6,670 nt of DNA, taken from assembly GCA_003485955.1 (NCBI GenBank), contig DNHH01000074.1, positions 1,087 through 7,756 on the forward strand, in the 5' to 3' direction. The notes under the pieces are model-generated. The model was not told the DNA's origin. It saw only the letters and a list, made by a program, of their open reading frames with translations, and made no database searches. Position numbers and translations under genes: made by a program. The stretch comes from Opitutia bacterium. Its GTDB lineage: Bacteria; Verrucomicrobiota; Verrucomicrobiia; Opitutales; UBA953. Position 1 is the first letter of the stretch; each line of letters opens with the position of its first letter. Positions 1 to 5,659 of this stretch are shown here, one piece after another.

Positions 1-39
1 CCCCGGTCAACTGAGCGGCACGCTCGGCACCTGCCCTCG

Positions 40-62
40 CCCCGCCACTGGCGGGGTTTTTT
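40..62 (+). terminator. Rho-independent terminator, plus strand
   Basis: A perfect 7-bp G/C-rich stem (CCCCGCC at 40-46, GGCGGGG at 50-56) with the 3-nt loop ACT is followed directly by six T residues (57-62). This is a canonical intrinsic terminator. It would stop a plus-strand transcript entering from left of the window, and it insulates the tRNA gene downstream. I could not identify what lies at 1-39; a small hairpin (13-25) is visible there but no gene is recognisable. Confidence 0.9.
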
Positions 63-197
63 GTTGGATCAGTCTCAAGCCCTTAGCCAATAGCACGTGG
101 TCAACTTTAAGCCTTAGTCTTTCGTCATTCGTCTGCTTACTTTTCCTTTTCCCTTGCTCATCCCGCTGGGGTTTTTCAAAACCCACGTTCGTTCGTT

Positions 198-284
198 GGA
201 GGGATATCCAAGTGGCTAAAGGGCGCGGACTGTAAATCCGTTCAGCTATGCTGTTCGTGGGTTCAAATCCCACTCCCTCCACCA
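198..284 (+). tRNA. tRNA-Tyr (anticodon GTA)
   Basis: A complete class II tRNA can be folded by eye. The acceptor stem is GGAGGGA (198-204) with TCCCTCC (274-280). The anticodon stem is 225-229/237-241, closed by a G-T wobble, with loop CTGTAAA and anticodon GTA at 232-234. The long variable arm has a CAGC/GCTG stem (243-246/250-253). The T arm is GTGGG-TTCAAAT-CCCAC (257-273). The discriminator base is A281, and the CCA tail (282-284) is encoded in the genome. The long variable arm with a GTA anticodon identifies tyrosine rather than Leu or Ser. It decodes UAU and UAC. The D stem is short (three pairs, 207-209/221-223). Confidence 0.96.
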
Positions 285-295
285 CGAACGAAACT

Positions 296-325
296 GTCAC
301 CCCTGACGCTTGCGCCAGGGGTGAC
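296..325 (+). terminator. Hairpin downstream of tRNA-Tyr, probable terminator
   Basis: A perfect 10-bp inverted repeat (GTCACCCCTG at 296-305, CAGGGGTGAC at 316-325) with a 10-nt loop begins 11 nt after the encoded CCA. The position suits an intrinsic terminator for the tRNA transcript. The following sequence (326-343) is T-rich but has no uninterrupted T run until 340-343, so termination may be weak. The hairpin could instead be a processing stop or an operator for the promoter-like sequence just downstream. Confidence 0.5.
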
Positions 326-337
326 TTATGTTATGAT
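310..337 (+). promoter_or_regulatory. Possible sigma70-type promoter for the FmdB-like/DCC unit
   Basis: TATGAT at 332-337 is a good -10 match. TTGCGC at 310-315, 16 bp upstream, is a weak -35 that keeps only the TTG. The -10 lies just 6 nt before the ATG at 344, so initiation here would give a leaderless or nearly leaderless mRNA. That agrees with the absence of a Shine-Dalgarno sequence before 344. The -35 overlaps the hairpin at 296-325. Confidence 0.35.
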
Positions 338-343
338 GATTTT

Positions 344-607
344 ATGGCACTTCGCCGCTACAACGTCATCCGACCAGACGGATCCGAAGGTGAATTGCTC
401 GAGGTCGAACAACCCGCAGGTACGCCTGACTTAGCATTACACCCTTTAACCGGCGAAAAACTCCAGCGCGTTTTAGACGCTCCAGGCTTAACAGGAAAAT
501 GGACCGAGCGAGCAATGGGCAATGCGGCCAAAGACTCGAAACGGATGAAAGCTGGCGGATTCCGAAAACTCGAACGTGACGGCAATACTTGGCACGACGT
601 TACCTAA
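344..607 (+). CDS. Small FmdB-like protein lacking the zinc-ribbon cysteines
   Basis: This encodes 87 residues starting at ATG 344; reading further upstream would run into the tRNA. No Shine-Dalgarno sequence is present. The layout recalls the FmdB-type putative regulatory zinc-ribbon family: an N-terminal strand with Tyr6, an acidic EGELLEVEQ stretch (15-23), a turn ALHPLTGEKLQRVL (31-44) where the family has a CPxCG knuckle followed by a basic strand, then a polar Lys/Arg-rich tail. The protein contains no cysteine. Positions expected to be Cys appear as Val8, Pro11, His33 and Thr36, so it cannot bind zinc in the family manner. This assignment is an alignment by eye and rests on the overall pattern. 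A conserved hypothetical protein of unknown role is the alternative. The gene stops 1 nt before the DCC protein and probably shares its transcript. Confidence 0.75.
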   Translation: MALRRYNVIRPDGSEGELLEVEQPAGTPDLALHPLTGEKLQRVLDAPGLTGKWTERAMGNAAKDSKRMKAGGFRKLERDGNTWHDVT

Positions 608-608
608 G

Positions 609-992
609 ATGCGCGATTCACTCCTCATCGTTTTATACGATCAGCAATGTGGCTTGTGCGACCGCAGTGCTGCCTGGATCGCTCACCGCAATTCACAGGG
701 CAGACTTTTATTAGCACCTAACCAAGGCGTGACCGCAAATATTGCTGGCGAACCCGAGGGTGGCGAAAATACCGGATTGGTTGCTTGGCAAGGCTCGCGA
801 CGGTTTGTGGGCGCGCCCGCACTTGCTGCTGCCCTGAAAGCACTTGGCGGAATCTGGAGTGTCGCGGGTTGGCTTTTAGACGCACTACCATCGCCTTTGG
901 CCAACGGAGCCTATCGCCTTATCGCTGCCCGGCGCCAGCGCATCAGTACAGCCTGTGGTTGGGTTGCTCGGTTTAAAGCCGACCTCGACTAA
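609..992 (+). CDS. DCC family (DUF393) thiol-disulfide oxidoreductase-like protein
   Basis: This encodes 127 residues from ATG 609, immediately after the upstream TAA (605-607). This start places the family motif near the N terminus, as is usual: LIVLYDQQCGLCDRSAAWI (6-24) with Cys14 and Cys17 in a CxxC arrangement, versus the family DGxCxxC. A short thioredoxin-like strand-helix pattern follows, then the C-terminal family signature YRLIAARRQRISTACGW (about 103-119). Length matches the usual 120-140 residues. The family is predicted to be a cytoplasmic redox protein, but no defined substrate is known. The first residues of the motif are DQQC rather than DGxC, a mild deviation. The gene ends 1 nt before the stop codon of the opposing permease gene. 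Confidence 0.88.
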   Translation: MRDSLLIVLYDQQCGLCDRSAAWIAHRNSQGRLLLAPNQGVTANIAGEPEGGENTGLVAWQGSRRFVGAPALAAALKALGGIWSVAGWLLDALPSPLANGAYRLIAARRQRISTACGWVARFKADLD

Positions 993-993
993 C

Positions 994-2958
994 TCAGCGT
1001 CGGGTATCGCGTGGATCAAAGGCATCGCGCAAGCCATCACCGACAAAGTTCAACGCCAACAAGGTTGCGGCAAAAATCGTCGCAGGGGCGAGTAGCACCC
1101 AAGGGCACTCTTCCATCACATCCGCGCCATCTTTAATCAACATACCCCACGACGTCATCGGGGCCTGCACGCCGAGACCTAAGAAGGAGACAAAGGCTTC
1201 GAGCAGCATCACGCCCGGAACCGTTAAGGTTGCATAAATGGCGAGAGTGCCAGCGAGATTCGGCAAATAATGTTTCCAGACAATCCGAGGAGTACTCGCA
1301 CCCATTGTCTCTGCGGCCTGCACAAATGGCATTGCGCGCAAGGTGATGACTTCATTTCGAACCACCCGTGCCATCGTCAGCCAAGAGATGCCGCCAACCA
1401 CAAGGTATAGCAGCCATAGGTCTTGGCCAAAGATAACTGTGCAAAGAATAATGATAAGGGTGAGTGGCAATGTGCCAATAACGTCAACTGCACGCATCAT
1501 GGCATCGCCAATGCGTCCGCCAACTTGGGCAGCGACCACGCCATAGGCTGTTCCGAAAACAAGTGCGATGACTGTGGCAATCAGTCCTACCAAAATAGAA
1601 ACTGCACCACCGTGCAAAATGCGTGAGAGTAAATCTCTACCCAAAATATCTGTGCCCAGAAGGTGCGCTGAAGATGGCCCGACGGGCCCAAGGGCGAGGT
1701 CTTGCGCGCGGTAGTCATAAGGCGCTAATGGACTCGCCAACAAACAAGCTAGGCCGATGAAGATGAGGAAGACGCCAGCAACAACCGCGGCACGGTTACG
1801 CACAAAGCGATCCCAACCGCGTGAAAGCGCCCAGCCCACGATGGCTACAAGGAGCAAGAGTAAGGCACCCACGAACCAAGCCGTGGCCGTGCGAACAGCA
1901 GACCAAGAAAGCCAGGGAGCAATTTCTACACCCTTCAAGGAGTCGCGCAAAGCAACACCGCCTAAATATATTCCGAGTAAAACTAGCGGTGCGAGTGCCA
2001 GACCGAGCAAATAACCAATCCCAAGACCAGATTCTGAATCTGCACCAAGTTTGCGACGGGGATTAAGCCAGGCGAGCAAGAGGTCAGCCGCAAGGTTAAG
2101 GATAAGCAGGGAAGCAGCGTAGAGCACTGTCATACCAACAATCATGGTGGCGTCGCGATTGGTCACGGACGCTACGAAGAATCGACCAAGACCAGGTACA
2201 TCAAACATCGACTCCACCACAAACGAACCCGAGACCAGGCCGGCAGCAGCGGGCGCAAGGTACGTAACAACAGGCAGGAGCGCATTACGCAGTGTGTGCA
2301 CAAACCAAATTCGAAAAGGGCCCAGACCTTTAGCTCGGGCTGTCCGCACAAAATCTAGGCTACGTACTTCCATCATCGCACCGCGCGTCAGCCGCGCAAT
2401 TGGAGCGGCAACAACTATCGCCAGCGTGAGAGCAGGTAAGACGAGGTGCTCAGGACGACCCCATCCACAGGGAGGCACCCAGCCTAACCACCGTGAAAGG
2501 ACTAAAGACAATAAAGGCCCAATAACGAATGATGGCAGGCAAATACCAACGAGCGAGAGGCCCATCGGGATCCGATCCAACCACGAATTCGGACGCGAGG
2601 ATGCGAGCACGCCAACGGGGATGCCGACGGCGATTGCGAGTGCAAGTGCCGCCAACCCAAGTTGAGCCGAAACAGGCATGCGCGGACCCACGAGCTCATT
2701 CACTGTCCATCCTTGATACTTCGTCGAAAGACCCAAGTCGCCCTGTGCGAGGTGCGTGAGGTAGCGGCCGTATTGGACGTAAACGGGCTGATCGAGACCG
2801 TAGAACTTTTCGTAGCGCGCTTTGACGGCTGCCGGCATTGCGCGATCCGTATCAAACGGACTTCCTGGGACAATTTTTACTAAAAGAAATGCCGCCGTCA
2901 CAACGACAAGCAGAACCGGAATGATTTCGCCGAGACGGCGGAGCAAGTAGGAGCCCAT
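994..2958 (-). CDS. Fused OppB-OppC dipeptide/oligopeptide ABC transporter permease
   Basis: One uninterrupted frame of 654 residues contains two complete permeases. Residues 1-302 are OppB/DppB-like: first membrane segment at 10-30, the YGLDQPVYVQYGRYL region (53-67), and a cytoplasmic EAA loop (202-229, FVRTARAKGLGPFRIWFVHT). Residues 386-654 are OppC/DppC-like: RNRAAVVAG start (387-395), APYDYRAQDL (412-421), HLLGTDILGRDLLSRILHGG (432-451), an EAA loop (544-567, FVQAAETMGASTPRIVWKHY), and a terminal GDGLRDAFDPR. The 84-residue linker holds two further hydrophobic segments (about 314-334 and 357-378). Such permeases normally form a heterodimer in the inner membrane that binds two ATPases and takes peptides or similar solutes from a binding protein; none of those partners is in the window. 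The start at 2958 lies 3 nt after the lipoprotein stop, suggesting one transcript. Substrate cannot be predicted. Confidence 0.93.
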   Translation of the reverse strand: MGSYLLRRLGEIIPVLLVVVTAAFLLVKIVPGSPFDTDRAMPAAVKARYEKFYGLDQPVYVQYGRYLTHLAQGDLGLSTKYQGWTVNELVGPRMPVSAQLGLAALALAIAVGIPVGVLASSRPNSWLDRIPMGLSLVGICLPSFVIGPLLSLVLSRWLGWVPPCGWGRPEHLVLPALTLAIVVAAPIARLTRGAMMEVRSLDFVRTARAKGLGPFRIWFVHTLRNALLPVVTYLAPAAAGLVSGSFVVESMFDVPGLGRFFVASVTNRDATMIVGMTVLYAASLLILNLAADLLLAWLNPRRKLGADSESGLGIGYLLGLALAPLVLLGIYLGGVALRDSLKGVEIAPWLSWSAVRTATAWFVGALLLLLVAIVGWALSRGWDRFVRNRAAVVAGVFLIFIGLACLLASPLAPYDYRAQDLALGPVGPSSAHLLGTDILGRDLLSRILHGGAVSILVGLIATVIALVFGTAYGVVAAQVGGRIGDAMMRAVDVIGTLPLTLIIILCTVIFGQDLWLLYLVVGGISWLTMARVVRNEVITLRAMPFVQAAETMGASTPRIVWKHYLPNLAGTLAIYATLTVPGVMLLEAFVSFLGLGVQAPMTSWGMLIKDGADVMEECPWVLLAPATIFAATLLALNFVGDGLRDAFDPRDTRR

Positions 2959-2961
2959 TGA

Positions 2962-3222
2962 TTAACGCTCGATTTCTTTAACTCTTCGCTCGAGCTCTTC
3001 GGTTGTTGGCGCGGGCGGGATACCTGTGGCTTGAGGCTTAAAGTCGCGCGTGGCTTTGTTCAGAACATCGTACTCATTATCACGCACAGCGCCCGTATTA
3101 CGCATGTGCTCACGACGAAAAGCGCGATCCGACTCCGCCTTGCGCTCAATTTGAGCTTGGCGCTCCTCTTGGCTCATGCAGCCAACGGACATCAGGCCTA
3201 AGGCAAAAAGGATGATTCGCAT
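2962..3222 (-). CDS. Small putative lipoprotein
   Basis: This encodes 86 residues with a short signal peptide: MRIILFALGLMSVGC, in which the likely lipidated cysteine is Cys15, preceded by S-V-G. Position -3 is Ser rather than the usual Leu, so the lipobox is acceptable but not ideal. The rest is highly charged and probably partly helical (16-45 and 72-86), rich in Glu, Arg and Lys, with a Pro/Ala-rich stretch at 63-72 (QATGIPPAPT). No family is recognised. An AGGA Shine-Dalgarno sequence lies 7 nt before the ATG and supports the start. The permease gene follows after only 3 nt, so the two are probably co-transcribed. It is much too small to be the transporter's substrate-binding protein. It could be an accessory protein or simply a lipoprotein sharing the promoter. 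Confidence 0.78.
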   Translation of the reverse strand: MRIILFALGLMSVGCMSQEERQAQIERKAESDRAFRREHMRNTGAVRDNEYDVLNKATRDFKPQATGIPPAPTTEELERRVKEIER

Positions 3223-3241
3223 GGGACAGTCCTACTTAAGG

Positions 3242-3262
3242 AAAAACCTGCCCCAAAGGGCA
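3242..3262 (-). promoter_or_regulatory. Hairpin plus U-run in the leader of the lipoprotein-permease unit
   Basis: Read on the minus strand, TGCCC-TTTG-GGGCA (3262-3249) forms a 5-bp G/C-rich hairpin, followed after GG by five T residues (3246-3242), 19 nt before the lipoprotein ATG. The shape is that of a weak intrinsic terminator, and its position in the 5' leader would suit attenuation. The stem is short, no alternative antiterminator structure was found, and the transcription start is unknown. Confidence 0.3.
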
Positions 3263-3323
3263 ACGCAGGAAGTCACTGGGCTTTTTGCTCCCACCGAGGC
3301 CAGAAGCACGATAGGGCTTAGGT

Positions 3324-4157
3324 ATGTCCGGCCTCCCTTCTGCAATTGGCTTTCCTGCTGGCCTCCTTGGCCCTGAAGCCCTCCGGGTCACCGTCTTGAC
3401 AGGTGGCCTAGGCTGGATCGCCTTAGACAAGCCAGCAGAGGTACCGCTCGAAGATCATCCCTGGCAAGAAGGCGCCCCCACCCTACTGGCCAGCCTCCGC
3501 ACACAACTAGCGGCCAACAAGCCGGAGATGCTCCGCTTAAACTTGGCTGAACCCGCAGTTGTCGTTGGGCCTGAGCCAGAAATATCTGGCATCGCAATTT
3601 TGGCTGACCGTGCCTCACGTCTCGCAGACTGGCGAGAAGCATTAGGCTCTGGCGCACTAACGTTAACCTATGAAATGATTGCGCGCATTGAAGACGCACC
3701 CGAGGAAGGTGGCCTGTGTGATTTACCATTACACATGGATGACGTGCGTCAACGAGCGGGCGTTTCTCATAAACGCGGTAAACAAAGCGAGACGCGCTTT
3801 ACTCCGGGCGAAGCACTTGGCCGATGGCGGCTATGGACAGCAACCTGCACGTTTGCGCGCCGTGACCAAATTCAAGTTCATGCCAACGAGTGCGGTATTC
3901 GTATTGCGGGAGAGCTCCGCTATGGTCGCACAGGACGCGTCACCTTGGCCGAAACCGTGACCAGTGGCCGTTTGAATAAAGGGGGCGACAAACCCCTGCA
4001 TCGCAGTGTATTGCTACGTCTCGCTGTCATTGAAGGGACAGTTGGTGGCGAAGCCTTCCGAATTGACGCACCGCGCCCGGACGACTTCGCCACAGCCGTT
4101 CGTCGTCTCACGCCGCGCACGGAACACAAAAAAGGCCAGGACGAACCTGGCCCGTAA
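3324..4157 (+). CDS. Degenerate RluA-type pseudouridine synthase homologue, probably inactive
   Basis: This encodes 277 residues; AGGG at 3313-3316 lies 7 nt before the ATG. The RluA-family order is recognisable. GWIALDKPAEVPLEDHP (30-46) corresponds to the substrate-domain entry motif (LDKPAG). VVVGPEPEISGIAIL (79-93) aligns with HRLDxDTSGLLL. FARRDQIQVHANECGIRIAG (177-196), followed by ELRYG, aligns with TGRTHQIRVH...GHPIVGDxLYG. KPLHRSVLLRL (223-233) matches the late RQALHA-type region. Active family members isomerise uridine in rRNA or tRNA with the Asp of RLD as nucleophile; here that position is Glu84 and the preceding Arg is Gly82. The Arg of HQIR is Gln184. It may therefore bind RNA without catalysis, or have a changed activity. 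The last codons (HKKGQDEPGP) overlap the rpsT terminator on the opposite strand. Family membership is fairly sure; function is not. Confidence 0.85.
   Translation: MSGLPSAIGFPAGLLGPEALRVTVLTGGLGWIALDKPAEVPLEDHPWQEGAPTLLASLRTQLAANKPEMLRLNLAEPAVVVGPEPEISGIAILADRASRLADWREALGSGALTLTYEMIARIEDAPEEGGLCDLPLHMDDVRQRAGVSHKRGKQSETRFTPGEALGRWRLWTATCTFARRDQIQVHANECGIRIAGELRYGRTGRVTLAETVTSGRLNKGGDKPLHRSVLLRLAVIEGTVGGEAFRIDAPRPDDFATAVRRLTPRTEHKKGQDEPGP
4128..4152 (-). terminator. Rho-independent terminator of the rpsT cluster
   Basis: On the minus strand, GGCCAGG (4152-4146), loop TTCGT and CCTGGCC (4140-4134) form a perfect 7-bp stem followed directly by six T residues (4133-4128). It lies 25 nt past the rpsT stop. 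It works in one direction only, because the plus strand has no T run after the hairpin. It falls entirely inside the last codons of the opposing RluA-like gene. Confidence 0.93.
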
Positions 4158-4177
4158 CAAAAGCTTCTCAGCCCTGC

Positions 4178-4417
4178 TTATTTCTTAGCGAGCGCCTTGG
4201 CGATTGCTGCCTTGAGGCGATTCGCTTTGTTGCGATGGATGACGCCCTTCTTGACGGCCTTATCGAGCGTCGAGGCAACGAGTGAACCTTTTTCTTTGGT
4301 CGGTGCAGCGTTAAGTTCTTTGATGACGGATTTCAGACGTGTGCGCACGGTGCGATTGCTCGCGGCGCGCTTAGCGGTCTGCCGAATGCTCTTCTTGTTA
4401 GCTTTGATGTTTGCCAT
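4178..4417 (-). CDS. rpsT: 30S ribosomal protein S20
   Basis: This encodes 79 residues: MANIKANKKSIRQTAKRAAS at the N terminus, then a lysine/arginine-rich helical protein ending AIAKALAKK. The start MANIK, the RLKSVIKEL helix and the KGVIHRNKANRLKAAIAK segment (about 57-74) are characteristic of S20, which binds 16S rRNA early in 30S assembly. The ATG at 4417 was chosen over the in-frame TTG at 4426 because S20 proteins begin at MANIK. No Shine-Dalgarno sequence is visible; the bases directly before the ATG are TGTCCTCC, which is the complement of a Shine-Dalgarno sequence. In Escherichia coli S20 represses its own translation; whether this happens here cannot be told. The gene is last in the minus cluster, 53 nt after the flavin reductase-like gene, and ends at a strong terminator. 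Confidence 0.97.
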   Translation of the reverse strand: MANIKANKKSIRQTAKRAASNRTVRTRLKSVIKELNAAPTKEKGSLVASTLDKAVKKGVIHRNKANRLKAAIAKALAKK

Positions 4418-4470
4418 GGAGGACAACAGGGAAGCCGCCGCCTGCCCCTAGAGTCAATGCCGATTTAGAC

Positions 4471-5091
4471 TCAATCGGGAAAGGGTAACTGAAAGCGGTC
4501 GCGCGTACGGACGTACCCATCAGGACTTTCCATGCGTCCAATAGGGGCGTGTTCAGCCACTTTAACCCGCCAAGTCCCCGTATCTGCAAGGCCCGCCCGC
4601 ACGTGGGCGAGGAGCGCCTCCAAGACGACTAGGCGGTTTTCGCCATAATAACGAATATCCACCACGCGACACTCGAGCGCCACCGGACAATCTTGAATCC
4701 GAGGTGGCCGCACCCTTTCCGAAGCGATCGTAACCAATCCAACTTTTTCGAGTTCAGAAACCCCTGGGGGTAGCGCAGCTGCACAAGCCACCATCCGCGC
4801 GGCCATCGCTTCGTCGCAAATATGAACGACGGCTTCGCCATTCGCTATCAAGTTACGGGCGGTATCCTTCGGCGTACCATCTGGTCGATTGGAAGGTGCT
4901 AAAACTACCATCGCCGGGTCAGACCCTATGAGATTAAAAAAAGAAATGGGCGCCGCATTCACACACCCTTCGGCATCCATCGTTGTAACTAAAGCAATAG
5001 GACGAGGCACAACAAGCGCCGCCAGTAATTTATAGGCACGTGTACCCGGATTCGCCGTGAGGTCGAAACGGTCAAAAAGTGCCTCGCTCAT
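4471..5091 (-). CDS. Flavin reductase-like, FMN-binding split-barrel protein
   Basis: This encodes 206 residues, a usual length for the flavin reductase-like domain family. VVPRPIALVTTMDAEGCVNA (27-46), followed by APISFFNLIGSDPAMVVLAP, forms the first strands of the split barrel that cradles FMN. KDTARNLIANGEAVVHI (75-91) is the typical NI-helix region. PIGRMESPDGYVRTRDRF (183-200) matches the family's C-terminal GR...Y.R pattern. Relatives bind FMN and many reduce flavins or other small acceptors with NAD(P)H; the substrate here is unknown. No membrane segment or signal peptide is seen, so it should be cytoplasmic. Its ATG overlaps the lspA stop in an ATGA arrangement (5088-5091), which suggests translational coupling. 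Confidence 0.9.
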   Translation of the reverse strand: MSEALFDRFDLTANPGTRAYKLLAALVVPRPIALVTTMDAEGCVNAAPISFFNLIGSDPAMVVLAPSNRPDGTPKDTARNLIANGEAVVHICDEAMAARMVACAAALPPGVSELEKVGLVTIASERVRPPRIQDCPVALECRVVDIRYYGENRLVVLEALLAHVRAGLADTGTWRVKVAEHAPIGRMESPDGYVRTRDRFQLPFPD

Positions 5092-5651
5092 ATTAAGGGA
5101 TTTCCGCCCGACTGAGACTCAATGCGTCGACGCATCTCTTTCTCCTGCTGCCATAAAAAAATAAAGTAGAGCCCTACCCCGACACAAATACAGGCGTCAG
5201 CAATATTAAAGGCCGGCCAATGGTAGCTGCCAAAAAGCTTAAAGGGTAAGCGGATATCAACGAAGTCGACCACATGTTCGCGTAGCAACCGGTCGCACAC
5301 ATTGCCGACTGCGCCCCCGATAAATAAACCGAAAGCAACTTGGCCCCCTGCGAGCTCTCGAAGAAGTTCGCGGCGCTTCAACCAAATGAAAGCGATGACG
5401 ACTAAGGCTAAACCAACCAGAAAGATTTGCGTGGCATCGTGCCCAGACCCTGCACCCCAAGCAGCACCCTTATTGCCTACATGCACAAACCGAAGAACGT
5501 CAGCGATGATAGAAACTTCTTCTCCGCTCCCAGGAATCGCGGGGTCAAAAAAAGCAATGTGCTTTACCACAAAGAATTTGGTGACCTGGTCCGCTATCAA
5601 GGCGACCAGCATGACGGCCCAAAAGGTCGCGTAAGGACGGTAACGGGTCAT
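5088..5651 (-). CDS. lspA: Lipoprotein signal peptidase (signal peptidase II)
   Basis: From ATG 5651 the protein has 187 residues. It is an inner-membrane aspartyl protease that removes the signal peptide of prolipoproteins after the cysteine has been lipidated. Four hydrophobic segments are visible (about 9-29, 75-91, 104-119, 150-168). Family motifs are complete: ADQVTK (20-25), GGAVGNVCDR (112-121) with Asn117, Asp120 and Arg121, VVDFVDI (127-133) with catalytic Asp129, and PAFNIAD (146-152) with Asn149 and catalytic Asp152. An in-frame TTG at 5657 is an alternative start adding two residues; GGAG touches the ATG directly and so is too close to serve as a Shine-Dalgarno sequence for it. 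The gene follows the DksA-like gene by 8 nt and overlaps the next gene by 4 nt. The periplasmic insertion around 32-48 is somewhat longer than in short family members. Confidence 0.97.
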   Translation of the reverse strand: MTRYRPYATFWAVMLVALIADQVTKFFVVKHIAFFDPAIPGSGEEVSIIADVLRFVHVGNKGAAWGAGSGHDATQIFLVGLALVVIAFIWLKRRELLRELAGGQVAFGLFIGGAVGNVCDRLLREHVVDFVDIRLPFKLFGSYHWPAFNIADACICVGVGLYFIFLWQQEKEMRRRIESQSGGNPLI

Positions 5652-5659
5652 CTCCAAGC

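Noticed and set aside
168..185. Inverted repeat GGGTTTTTCAAAACCC just upstream of the tRNA
   Set aside because: The arms leave only a 2-4 nt loop and the stem is half A-T; no T run follows and no promoter could be matched to it, so it is not called as a terminator or operator.
7..300. 97-codon minus-strand open frame containing the string VGFEPT
   Set aside because: It is the antisense translation of tRNA-Tyr; VGFEPT-type proteins are a familiar artefact of reading the opposite strand of tRNA genes.
2144..2665. 173-codon plus-strand open frame opposite the permease
   Set aside because: It is antisense to a clearly coding OppB region, has a composition of Arg, Thr and Pro typical of shadow frames and matches no family.
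3285..3313. Possible promoter TTGCTC with a -10 near 3308 for the RluA-like gene
   Set aside because: The -10 (ACGATA) is too poor to support a call; the promoter must lie in 3223-3323 but could not be placed.
4418..4426. TTG start for rpsT at 4426, adding three residues
   Set aside because: S20 proteins start MANIK, which coincides with the ATG at 4417. A TTG start is known in Escherichia coli rpsT but nothing here favours it.
4451..4481. Imperfect direct repeat GAGTCAATGCCG / GACTCAATCGG between the flavin reductase and rpsT genes
   Set aside because: The units are short, the second lies partly in the coding end of the flavin reductase gene, and no known operator matches.
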